Shown here: one piece after another, positions 8,866 through 18,134 of the stretch
How the letters are laid out: every line of letters begins with the position of its first letter
How positions within the stretch are numbered: position 1 is the first letter of the stretch
Assembly: GCA_910577045.1 (NCBI GenBank)
Contig: CAJTLB010000017.1
Coordinates: forward strand, 1 to 63,902
DNA from: an uncultured Lachnospiraceae bacterium
Lineage (GTDB): Bacteria > Bacillota > Clostridia > Lachnospirales > Lachnospiraceae
DNA: 63,902 nucleotides
Direction: 5' to 3'
The notes under the pieces: generated by a model
Told to the model about the DNA's origin: nothing
Database searches by the model: none
Seen by the model: only the letters and a program-made list of their open reading frames with translations
Made by a program: the position numbers and the translations under genes

Positions 8866-11800
8866 TTAATGGACTCTAAATTCATCTAACACCGTTGCCG
8901 CTTCCTCATACCCCATTCCAATAAGCATCTCCAATATTTCTTCAAAAGCTTTTATCAAATCATCATCCTGTTTTACTTGATCACTAAAATCCAAATAAGT
9001 CTTTGTTATCATTGTCAAAATTATATATTTTTTATCTCTAACAATTCCTGCAATTTTATCTGAACCCTGTTTGTCACCTTGCGAAACACTAGCAAACGAA
9101 TCCCTTACTGATAAGAGTATTTCCGGTAATAACTTATTTACATGGAGCTTGCAGATTGTATCCAGCATATCCCTTAAATGATATTTACCATACCTACTAA
9201 ACATAGTATTCAAGAAGTGTTTATCTTGATAAGAATATCCTGATAAACATTTGCTCCAATCCCCACTTCCACCATATGTAGTAATAGACAGCATCAACGA
9301 CTTATACAATTTAATTTTAACTTTTTCGCTGCTTAATGACAAGATTTTGTTTTCCAATTCATAAAGAATATTTTCACAATTGTTTCTTCTTTTTCTGTCA
9401 CTATGCGCATCAAAATACTCTGCAAGTAATACTCCAAAAATATCCTGATAAAACTTTATCGCTTCATTAGTAAATATTGAGAAGTCTATTTCTTTAAAAA
9501 GAATATCTAAAGCCATTAACATACGCCTTTTGCCAGATAAAAGTTCTCTCTCAAAAAACTTCATAACTTCGTAAAGCGAATAAGAATCAAGTATAGGAAC
9601 TGAATGATAAGTGAGCCTATTGACATCCCACACATTAATCATTTCTATAATTAGTTTTTTTGCAATCATAGAAATTATGGAATCATCTAAATCCAATCCA
9701 CAGTTAATAGCATAACATACAGTTGCTATATCATAATTATCCATATTAAAATCCGATAAATCCAAGGCAGAACCATTAAATAGATATTCATTTATTATTT
9801 TGTTTCTTTGGCTTTCATATTTTTTCCTCTTATCCTTGTCTATATATAAATCGACACCTAATAGCTTGGGTTGTTTATTTGGACAAAATTCAATTTTTTC
9901 GTTTGGTCTAAATTTTTTCACATATTCTGCATTGTATTTTTGATGATTCATTTCATCTTCTGCCAGCTTAATCATTGTATTAAAAAAAGCATTGGCCAAC
10001 TGTGCATTACTTTTTAAATATTGTTTAGCATAAGAGGCTATTTTTCTAACCACAGAATTCTGTTCTCTAAACAAAATTACGTCTAATATCAATTCTTCTA
10101 TCTGTTCTTTTATTTCATTGCTAATGTCCATTTCTATTTGCGTAAAAAGAACCAAACTATGGCTGTACTCAAACATAAAATTACAATCAAAAAAACTCTT
10201 TCTTATTTTATCTATCCATATTTGACAAAACTTTTGTCTAATCTTATAATCAAGATTTTTATCTTTTAGAGCAAATACAAATAATTCTACAAGATTTTTA
10301 TCAAAAATAAATGGCGCTGTACATTTATCTCTTGTATCTTGCAATATTTCTACTGTTTTGACACAATCATCCAATGTAAATATACCTTTACTCATCTTTT
10401 CATTATAGTCGTTAATCAATATCTCCATATTCTGTTCAGGCTGTCTTTGTTTTTCATTTTCATCAGTTATTTTCTTAGCTGCCCCTGTCACCATTGGTAT
10501 TATTGCTATAGAAGTGTCATTAAGTTTTACAAACTGTGCCGTTCTTATATCCATTTTTTGAATCTGTAAGTATGCGCGAGCATTTTCGTCATCATTCGGT
10601 ATCATTGAATAAAGATAATCCAAAATCTTATAACATTTTATTTTGATTTTTTCTTCATAACAAATCTGCGCATTCCTAACATAATTTAACAAGTCATTCT
10701 GGCTGGCATCCTTTTTTTCATGCACATATCGATTTGAAAATGGTATTCTTGTAATTCTTGTCATATCACATAATACAATACTGATATTTGTTGCCAAATC
10801 CAGTGAATAACCGGGGAGTTTCTGCCAAAATTCAAGCCCTATTACAGCAACAATCGATAATAATGCTATATTATTAGACTTTTCATAAATATGCCGTCTA
10901 ACATTTTCAGCAAACTTAAACGTTTCTTTATTTTTAACGGCATCATTTTCTATTACATCACGCAATTCCTCTTTCAAACAATATAACAAATCACTTATGA
11001 TTAAGGGCATTCTATGCTCTTGTACCATAGCCAGCCACATATCCGGCAATCCCAAATATGACCTTTTAATATCACTTTCTATAAAATAGACTTCATAAGT
11101 CCGCAAATCATTCTGTTTCTTGGCAAATTCAAGCACCGATTTATTAATAAATTCAATTGTCCAATTTAGACCTATCCAAAAATTTCTTTTAAATAAAGCC
11201 CTAAAAAAGTTGTTCACTATTGCAGCATCCCGAACGAAATCATTCTCATACTCAGATGCATTTTTATTCAAACCATATTGATAGACAATACTCTCCATAT
11301 TTTTGGGATAAAATCTAAAATCCTCATAATTTATTGGATATGTCCAAAACATTTCTGCCAAATCACACAGCTCCATTGGTAAATATTCCGCTAGCTCCAT
11401 TGGACTGCATTTGATAGTATGTTTAATAATACTCTCTGACAATTGTTTCTTATTTTTGTCTTTATCTTTGTAACATACACTTAATCCATTCCAAAATCCT
11501 TTTATCCACTCTTTTGAATATTCTGCCATTTGATAGATAGGTATAAGCATATGTTTTATATCATCCAATTTTTTGCGATTATAAACCTCATATTCATACA
11601 TATTTTTATCAATAATGTTTTCCAAAATAAAACAGGCTTCCTGTGCAGTCTGCATTTCTTTTCTTCCAGTTTTGGCATAATCCGAACAAAGTTTTTCCAA
11701 ATCAGACTGTAAAATATCCTCTTTTTTGTATAGTTCTTTCTCTGCAATTATGTTAATTAAACTTTTTCTTCCTTCTCCAATTGGCTTTAACTGAATATAA

Positions 11801-13569
11801 GGAGCAAACTGTGCAAAAAAATCATTATTGATTTCAAATGCATATATATTAGTTATTCTAACAAAATCATTAATCATATTTCTGCTGATTATTGTTTGCT
11901 CATACTCACTAAAAAATTGACCACAAAATCTTGACTTCACTAAACCTATTTCCGTTTGTTTTTTCCAATTTTGTGGCATTTTATCCGAAAACACTAATTC
12001 AAACAAAAATCTTTCACGATTATTCTTCGCCAATAATTTATTTGAAATCCAAATCTGGTATCTTCTATAAATACATCTTCCAAATTTTTCTATTTCCTCA
12101 AAGAATATGTAATATCTGCTTTTACATTTATTAAATTCTGCATCTAAATATTGTTCAAAACAAATATCTTCAAAAATATCATATTTTAGTCTAACAGTAT
12201 TCCCATTCCTAATCAGAACCCCTTTTGAAATCAATTTTTTTATTGTTCTTGTATCATAATCCATACTAAATGCACCAAGAGAAAACTCTTTAGCTCTAGT
12301 AAAAACAATTGACTCAATAGTCTTCTTAATCTCACCATCATCCAAACAAATTATATATTGCCATATATAGTCCCTTAGTTGATTTTCATCTATAATATTA
12401 TTAATATCTGCGATTTCAGAAACTATTAAATTTATATAAAATGGTGATTTCAAAAGTTCAGCATACAAATTCATGTCCAGCATTGTTTTGATAATGGGAT
12501 ACTTCTTAGCAATTGCAGATTGTTCTACTATTGTCAAATCAGGCACCTCATATATACAAACATTGTAATTACGTTCGATTTTTATAAAAGCATTCTTATC
12601 ACTTGTACGACATGAAGTAATTATCTTTGCCGTTGGATATTGCTTCGTATATTCATAAAGACTACATAACAAATCCAGTTTTGTAGGAATGTCAGCAATA
12701 AATTCAAGAGAATCAATAAAAAACACAATCGGCTTATCATTTAATAATTCAAGTGTTTTCCTAACATTAAATCCCCAAATCCTATTTATATCTGTCTCTT
12801 CACAAAAACGCTCTGCCCTTGCATAAACAAGTTTTTCATCTCCCTCAACAATTTTCTTGCAAAGAACCGATTTCCCGCTACCGGCTCCTCCTTGTATAGA
12901 AATATTCTTACAATCACCTAACTTTATTTTAGAAATCAATTCACTACGATCTATTTCGTATTCATCATTTATTTTACAATCTATATTATATAATCCTACA
13001 TTTTTGCTATTCTCTATAGCTTCTTCAAGTTTATATGAATTATCTTCAATACCCTCTATTTCTTTTCTAAGCAAATTATATAAAGCACACTGGAAGTCCA
13101 AACTATTCATTGCTTTTTGAAGAATATCATAAGTTGTAATCAAATCACTTTCTTTCGTAAAAGAAATACTACCTATCTTGTCATCTCCCACATAGTCTTT
13201 TACCTTGTCCACACTAGAATTGTTAAGCACAAAAAACTTTACATTTGTTAGTGTTCTAATTTCATCTCGCTCAGAGTCTCTGATGCTTTCAAGTGTTGTT
13301 TTTATCTTGGCAGGAATATTTTCAGCAGTGCTTACTTGTATATAGATTTTTTTATCCTCTGAAATTAAATCAACACAAGGATATGTATATGTGGTAATGT
13401 TTAAGTTGCTGAGTCTCTGACCCAAATATAAGCTTCCTACCTCGATTGCAAATAATTCAAATATCTTCGCCGCATCAAAAAGACCATTTTTGTTAAGTAA
13501 CTTAACTTTTTCTTCATAAGCAGAAATATACTCTGCAATAAACTGAATTCTCTCTTCTGGGGTTCTCAA
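8866..13569 (-). CDS. SMEK-like domain plus STAND/AAA-type NTPase, putative anti-phage protein
   Basis: A 1567-residue protein that starts with TTG, with AGGAGG seven bases upstream; no ATG near by fits better. Residues 1-110 resemble the SMEK domain found at the front of bacterial conflict proteins, with features recalling a PD-(D/E)xK-type fold: E43 in AIEVGSLYLG, D67 in VDLIS, and IQVST at 77-81. A P-loop NTPase follows, with Walker A GGAGSGKS at 227-234, Walker B IVFFIDSLE at 281-289 and a sensor-like ITSCRTS near 315. The remaining 1100 residues are alpha-helical without a clear enzyme signature, as expected for the sensor part of a STAND protein. Genes on both sides belong to restriction systems. 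The defence role is inferred from architecture and context. Confidence 0.75.
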   Translation of the reverse strand: MRTPEERIQFIAEYISAYEEKVKLLNKNGLFDAAKIFELFAIEVGSLYLGQRLSNLNITTYTYPCVDLISEDKKIYIQVSTAENIPAKIKTTLESIRDSERDEIRTLTNVKFFVLNNSSVDKVKDYVGDDKIGSISFTKESDLITTYDILQKAMNSLDFQCALYNLLRKEIEGIEDNSYKLEEAIENSKNVGLYNIDCKINDEYEIDRSELISKIKLGDCKNISIQGGAGSGKSVLCKKIVEGDEKLVYARAERFCEETDINRIWGFNVRKTLELLNDKPIVFFIDSLEFIADIPTKLDLLCSLYEYTKQYPTAKIITSCRTSDKNAFIKIERNYNVCIYEVPDLTIVEQSAIAKKYPIIKTMLDMNLYAELLKSPFYINLIVSEIADINNIIDENQLRDYIWQYIICLDDGEIKKTIESIVFTRAKEFSLGAFSMDYDTRTIKKLISKGVLIRNGNTVRLKYDIFEDICFEQYLDAEFNKCKSRYYIFFEEIEKFGRCIYRRYQIWISNKLLAKNNRERFLFELVFSDKMPQNWKKQTEIGLVKSRFCGQFFSEYEQTIISRNMINDFVRITNIYAFEINNDFFAQFAPYIQLKPIGEGRKSLINIIAEKELYKKEDILQSDLEKLCSDYAKTGRKEMQTAQEACFILENIIDKNMYEYEVYNRKKLDDIKHMLIPIYQMAEYSKEWIKGFWNGLSVCYKDKDKNKKQLSESIIKHTIKCSPMELAEYLPMELCDLAEMFWTYPINYEDFRFYPKNMESIVYQYGLNKNASEYENDFVRDAAIVNNFFRALFKRNFWIGLNWTIEFINKSVLEFAKKQNDLRTYEVYFIESDIKRSYLGLPDMWLAMVQEHRMPLIISDLLYCLKEELRDVIENDAVKNKETFKFAENVRRHIYEKSNNIALLSIVAVIGLEFWQKLPGYSLDLATNISIVLCDMTRITRIPFSNRYVHEKKDASQNDLLNYVRNAQICYEEKIKIKCYKILDYLYSMIPNDDENARAYLQIQKMDIRTAQFVKLNDTSIAIIPMVTGAAKKITDENEKQRQPEQNMEILINDYNEKMSKGIFTLDDCVKTVEILQDTRDKCTAPFIFDKNLVELFVFALKDKNLDYKIRQKFCQIWIDKIRKSFFDCNFMFEYSHSLVLFTQIEMDISNEIKEQIEELILDVILFREQNSVVRKIASYAKQYLKSNAQLANAFFNTMIKLAEDEMNHQKYNAEYVKKFRPNEKIEFCPNKQPKLLGVDLYIDKDKRKKYESQRNKIINEYLFNGSALDLSDFNMDNYDIATVCYAINCGLDLDDSIISMIAKKLIIEMINVWDVNRLTYHSVPILDSYSLYEVMKFFERELLSGKRRMLMALDILFKEIDFSIFTNEAIKFYQDIFGVLLAEYFDAHSDRKRRNNCENILYELENKILSLSSEKVKIKLYKSLMLSITTYGGSGDWSKCLSGYSYQDKHFLNTMFSRYGKYHLRDMLDTICKLHVNKLLPEILLSVRDSFASVSQGDKQGSDKIAGIVRDKKYIILTMITKTYLDFSDQVKQDDDLIKAFEEILEMLIGMGYEEAATVLDEFRVH

Positions 13570-13759
13570 ACCTATTCCTCCTCACTATTCTTCATATTTA
13601 TTATAGCTTAAAAACAAACTTGTGCAAGTCATATATAAAATAGATATTCTCCTCTTCTCCCATCAAAAAAGGGCTGCATTCCGCAATCCCTTTTCTAGTG
13701 TGTTCCTGCCCTGTATTTTGTTTGATGTACCTATAACTGGCACGCTATATCCAAAAATG

Positions 13760-15523
13760 AAAAGGGAACTGGAAAGATTTTTTGGCAATTCCTTGTGGTT
13801 TGGTTTTACGGGAACACCCAGATTTGCAGAAAACCCATATCCACAGATGGGGGATCTGCCAAGGACAACAGAAGAAATGTATGGGGAATGCTTACATAAA
13901 TACACAATACAAAACGCAATCCATGACAGGGCTGTTCTTGGGTTTCAGGTGGAACACAACGGGCCTAAGAATATTGCTGATGAAACAGACAGCAGTATAT
14001 ATGACAATGAGGCACATATGTTGAAAGTGCTGGATGTCATTCTAAACAAGTCCTATTATAAACTTGGTTTTCCAAGAGGCAAGGGAATGACGTTTGAAGC
14101 TATCCTTACAACAAGTTCTATCCAGATGGCGCAGAAATATTATGACCTTCTGACAAAGGTAAAAAACGGGGAAACTCCGCTTATAATAAATGAAAAGATA
14201 AAACAGGCACTTCCTGACTTCCCCAAATTTGCAATTACCTATTCTGTTTCCGAAAATGAAGAAAGCTCCCAGGTAAACCAGCAGAAAATGCAGAAATCCC
14301 TTGATGACTATAACCAGATGTTTGGCACATCATGTGAACTTGCTCAAATTCAAACTTACAACGAGAACCTCAACAGAAGGCTTGCAAGAAAGGAAGCAGT
14401 ATTTAAAAGCCGCAGCCAGCAGCTCGATCTAGTAATTGTTGTTGACCGCCTTCTTACGGGGTTTGACGCCCCATGTCTGTCAACCCTTTTTATTGACAGG
14501 CAGCCGATGAGCCCTCATGACTTGATACAAGCGTTTTCAAGAACAAACCGTATTTATGATAATCAATATAAACCCTTTGGACAGATTGTTACCTTCCAGG
14601 CTCCCATATTATTCAAAAAATGTGTGGATGAGGCAGTAAAACTGTACTCTGCAGGAGGAACGAAGGAAGCACTGTTAGCGGAATGGGACGAAATAGAGCC
14701 TGCATTTAAGAAAGCACTCTCTGCGCTGCGTGTTTTAGCGGGAACTCCCTCGGAAGTTTCTAGGATGTCGATAAAAGAGAAAGAAGTATTTGCCAAAGTA
14801 TTCCAGAATTTTGACAGGTTATTTGCCCAGATAAAGTCGTTTACCAATTATAATGACAAAATGCTTGCAGGATATGGCATCACACAGGAGGAATATGATA
14901 ATTATGCGGGACATTATTTTAATGTGCTGGAGGAAATAAAGGCGAATAAGCCGGATAAGGAACCAGATAGTACTGAAACTGTGCAGATAGATTCTGATTA
15001 TGAGCTAATGGCGTACAGCAGCACAAAAATAGATTATGAATATATCATTAATCTAATCCAGAATATTGTTACACCAGATGACAGTGAAGGTGGCATCACA
15101 CCCAAAGAACGACAAAAAAAGATTAGCGAGATCAGGCAGTATGTGGAAGACCTCCGTAGGGACAACCCGAAAATTGCGGATATTATGTCAGGGCTGATTA
15201 ATGAAATTGAAACGGATGCGGAAAAATATAAAGGAAAATCCATCTTAAATATCGTGGAAAATATGAAGCAAGACTGCATAGACCGAGTGATCACGGATTT
15301 CTGCCTGATATGGTATGCCTCGAAGGATGACGTCATGTATGCGGCAAGCCATTACAGGAACGGGGAAATACCAAACGAGAGCAGGATAAAGGCAACCATT
15401 GATTATACCAGCTATAAAGAGTCGAGGGAAAAAGCCCTCCCCAAGTTTAAATATTATACACAGATGATGGCGGAGCTTAAAAAAACGCTGGATGCGGAAA
15501 TCAAGCCGCTTATCAGCCATTGA
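13760..15523 (+). pseudogene. 3' remnant of a second type I restriction R subunit
   Basis: The frame is open from 13622, but recognisable homology starts only around codon 47, near 13760 (KRELERFF...FGFTGTP). From there to the stop the sequence is a well-kept HsdR motor and C-terminus of a different subfamily from the hsdR at 1044-4163. It shows VVDRLLTGFDAP, FIDRQPMSPHDLIQAFSRTNR and a long helical tail. The N-terminal nuclease domain, Walker A and the DEAH box are missing. No ribosome site precedes the frame. It is most likely the scar of an older restriction system overwritten by the island to its left. Confidence 0.85.
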
Positions 15524-15743
15524 ACATAAGAGCGTTTTATCCTTTCTGTCTGTTTGTATCAGCGTAAGTAATTTCAAGAAATGGAATCAACTTATGCTAA
15601 AAAATATGAACAAGAAAACACTTTTTTGTAAATATTACAGACAATGGGTAAACGTGGGCAATTTTACCAATCGCAACTAGAACCTAATCATTGAAAATTT
15701 GAAATCATAAAATTCAGGTTATTTAGCAAAGATTTAGCTTTAT

Positions 15744-15783
15744 GGCAGCAGGGGATACTTCTTTCTCCCTGCCCGCTGCTGCC
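15744..15783. repeat. GC-rich inverted repeat in an intergenic stretch
   Basis: GGCAGCAG pairs with CTGCTGCC around an imperfect middle. Neither strand shows a following T-run, so it is not a typical terminator. The rest of 15524-15856 holds nothing I can identify. Confidence 0.4.
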
Positions 15784-15856
15784 GTTATAATTGTTTTGGG
15801 CAATTCCTTCCCTGCTTAAGAAGAAGAAAAATCCTTGCTGTTAATTGTTAAAACAC

Positions 15857-16327
15857 TTACTCTTCTATTCCACCACTCTTTATATCTTCCAATAAACCTT
15901 CTACTCTTTCTGTTTCCTTTTCTGTCAATTGGCTTCTTCCACAAAAGGCTGCTACCAGCTTTGCAAAAGACACGCTGCCAAAGCTATCCATAATCTGCTG
16001 CATAAGCAGGGCCTGTTCATATTCTATTTTCCCAACCTGTGGGAAATAAATATGGTGCCTTCCTTTTTGTATATTCCTTACATAACCTTTTTCACTAATA
16101 TTAAAAAGAATTACGCTTTTTGTTTTTTGTGCCTGTGTAAACTGCTTATCACTATAAATTTCTTCGCTGCTAATTCCTTCTGGATGGTCCCAAATTAGCT
16201 GCATAAATGCAAACTCTGTAGCAGATAACCTTTTCCTTCCATTTAGATACGTCAAATCTTCATTTCGCCTTTTTCTCATTGTTCCACTCTCATTTCTTTT
16301 ATAGTAATAGCATTTTCGATTCTCCAT
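15857..16327 (-). CDS. BlaI/MecI-family transcriptional repressor
   Basis: The 156-residue protein has the winged-helix N-terminal domain of the Penicillinase_R family (LSATEFAFMQLIWDHPEGISSEEIY, then TKSVILFNISEKGYV as the recognition region) and the helical C-terminal dimerisation half (LMQQIMDSFG...LLEDI). Family members usually repress a beta-lactamase or protease gene and are inactivated by the membrane sensor BlaR1/MecR1. No such sensor is encoded next to it. It is the last gene of an operon with two ABC exporter subunits, 50 bases after the second, so it probably controls that exporter. Confidence 0.85.
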   Translation of the reverse strand: MENRKCYYYKRNESGTMRKRRNEDLTYLNGRKRLSATEFAFMQLIWDHPEGISSEEIYSDKQFTQAQKTKSVILFNISEKGYVRNIQKGRHHIYFPQVGKIEYEQALLMQQIMDSFGSVSFAKLVAAFCGRSQLTEKETERVEGLLEDIKSGGIEE

Positions 16328-16376
16328 ATCCCCTTTTTATTTATATACCATAAATATAGTTGCCTGTCAATTACTA

Positions 16377-18134
16377 TTAATGCGCAAATTGGCTTTGGTA
16401 CAGATTTGCATAAAATCCGCCTTTTAACAATAATTCTTCATGTTTTCCTTGCTCAATAATATTTCCATCTTTCATAACTAAAATAATATCTGCCTCTTTT
16501 ATAGTAGAAAGGCGGTGTGCCACTATAAAGCTGGTCCTGCCATCCATCATTCTTGCAAATGCTTTTTGGATACGGATCTCTGTCCTAGTATCAATAGAAC
16601 TGGTTGCCTCATCTAATATTAACATAGGCGGCAGGCAAAGCATAACCCTTGTAATACATAAAAGCTGTTTCTGCCCTTGGGACAAGCTTCCTCCATCTTC
16701 TGTAATTATAGTATCATAGCCATTTGGCAACCTTTTTATAAAACTATGGGCATGTGCAGCTTTTGCTGCCTCAATTATTTCTGCCTCTGTAGCATCCGGC
16801 TTCCCAATAACCAAGTTCTCCCGAATTGTCCCTTCCCTTAACCACGTGTCCTGAAGCACCATGCCATAGCCTTTCCGCAGGCTCTTCCTTGTTAAATTCC
16901 TAATGTTTGTACCGCTTACCTTTATTTCCCCGCCGTCTACATCATAAAAACGCATTAATAAATTAATAAGCGTTGTTTTCCCACAGCCTGTTGGGCCAAC
17001 AATCGCCACTCTTTGGCCAGCCTTTACAGACAAGTTAAAATCTTTTATTAACTTCTGCTCTGGCACATAAGAAAAGAACACATGGCTTAATTCCACATTC
17101 CCATCTGGATGTTCTAACTTCGTTGCATTTTGCACTTCTGGGATCTGGGGTTCCTCTTCAATTAATTCAAATAACCGCCCTGCACAGGCAATCGCATTTT
17201 GAAGTTCCGTAATAACGCCTGATATTTCATTAAACGGTTTTGTATATTGATTTGCATAACTTAACAAACAAGACAATTTTCCTACGCTAATGCCGCCCGT
17301 CCCGTTTACAATCCCCATAATTGCTACAAATGCCCCTGTTACACCTACGCACGCATATACAATCGAATTTACAAAACGAGTACATGGGTTTGTTAAAGAA
17401 GAGAAAAAAGTTGCCTTTAATGAGCATTTTTCCAGCCGCCCATTTATTTCATCAAAACGCTCTAACATCCGTTCTTGCTGCCCAAATGCCTGTACTACCT
17501 TTTGGTTCCCTATCATTTCATCAATAAACGCTGTTTGTTCTCCCCTTGTCTGTGACTGGAGGCGGAACATACTATAAGTCCGTTTTGCAATAAAATTTGC
17601 CACAAATAAAGATAATGGCGTTACCAATACCACTACAACCGTAATTTTTACATTAATTGCAAGCATAAAGCCCAATGTGCCAAAAATAGTGATAATTCCT
17701 GTAAATAATTGTGTAAAGCCCATTAATAGCCCGTCAGCAAACTGATCGGCATCCGCAATTACCCGGCTTACAATATCCCCATATGAATGGCTATCTATAT
17801 ACTTTAACGGTAAATTTTGGATTTTCCTAAATGCTTCATAGCGGATATCCCTTACCACATGGTAAGTAATTTTATTATTACAAATATTCATTAGCCACTG
17901 TGCCGCCGCTGTCAATAAAATTACAAGTGCCATCTGTTTAAGGATTTGATAAATTCCTGTAAAATCCACCAACCCTTTTTCTATAATTAAATCCAGCGCA
18001 TTTCCAGTAAGAATTGGGAGATATAAAGTTAATGCCACCGTAATAGCAGCGAATATCAATGCAAACGCCAAATAAATACTATATTTCCCAATATAACGGA
18101 GCACTTTCTTTATAGTTTTTCTACTTTCCTTCAT
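16377..18134 (-). CDS. ABC exporter half-transporter (ATPase plus permease), canonical-site partner
   Basis: A 585-residue half-transporter: six membrane helices in the first 310 residues, then a nucleotide-binding domain. Walker A is GPTGCGKT at 380-387, the signature is the degenerate LSQGQ at 484-488, Walker B is LILDE with catalytic E509, and the switch His is H540 (AHRLS). Its start overlaps the stop of the upstream subunit by one base (TAATG), typical of a heterodimer. Its own Walker B Glu and His are intact, while its signature is altered. The partner shows the reverse, so one good and one degenerate ATP site would form. The likely role is multidrug or peptide/lipid export. Confidence 0.92.
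   Translation of the reverse strand: MKESRKTIKKVLRYIGKYSIYLAFALIFAAITVALTLYLPILTGNALDLIIEKGLVDFTGIYQILKQMALVILLTAAAQWLMNICNNKITYHVVRDIRYEAFRKIQNLPLKYIDSHSYGDIVSRVIADADQFADGLLMGFTQLFTGIITIFGTLGFMLAINVKITVVVVLVTPLSLFVANFIAKRTYSMFRLQSQTRGEQTAFIDEMIGNQKVVQAFGQQERMLERFDEINGRLEKCSLKATFFSSLTNPCTRFVNSIVYACVGVTGAFVAIMGIVNGTGGISVGKLSCLLSYANQYTKPFNEISGVITELQNAIACAGRLFELIEEEPQIPEVQNATKLEHPDGNVELSHVFFSYVPEQKLIKDFNLSVKAGQRVAIVGPTGCGKTTLINLLMRFYDVDGGEIKVSGTNIRNLTRKSLRKGYGMVLQDTWLREGTIRENLVIGKPDATEAEIIEAAKAAHAHSFIKRLPNGYDTIITEDGGSLSQGQKQLLCITRVMLCLPPMLILDEATSSIDTRTEIRIQKAFARMMDGRTSFIVAHRLSTIKEADIILVMKDGNIIEQGKHEELLLKGGFYANLYQSQFAH

Noticed and set aside
11530..12134. Open frames antisense to the SMEK/STAND gene
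   Set aside because: They follow the AT-rich codon pattern of the real gene and show no protein family.
15744..15783. Terminator of the hsdR remnant
   Set aside because: No T-run on either strand.
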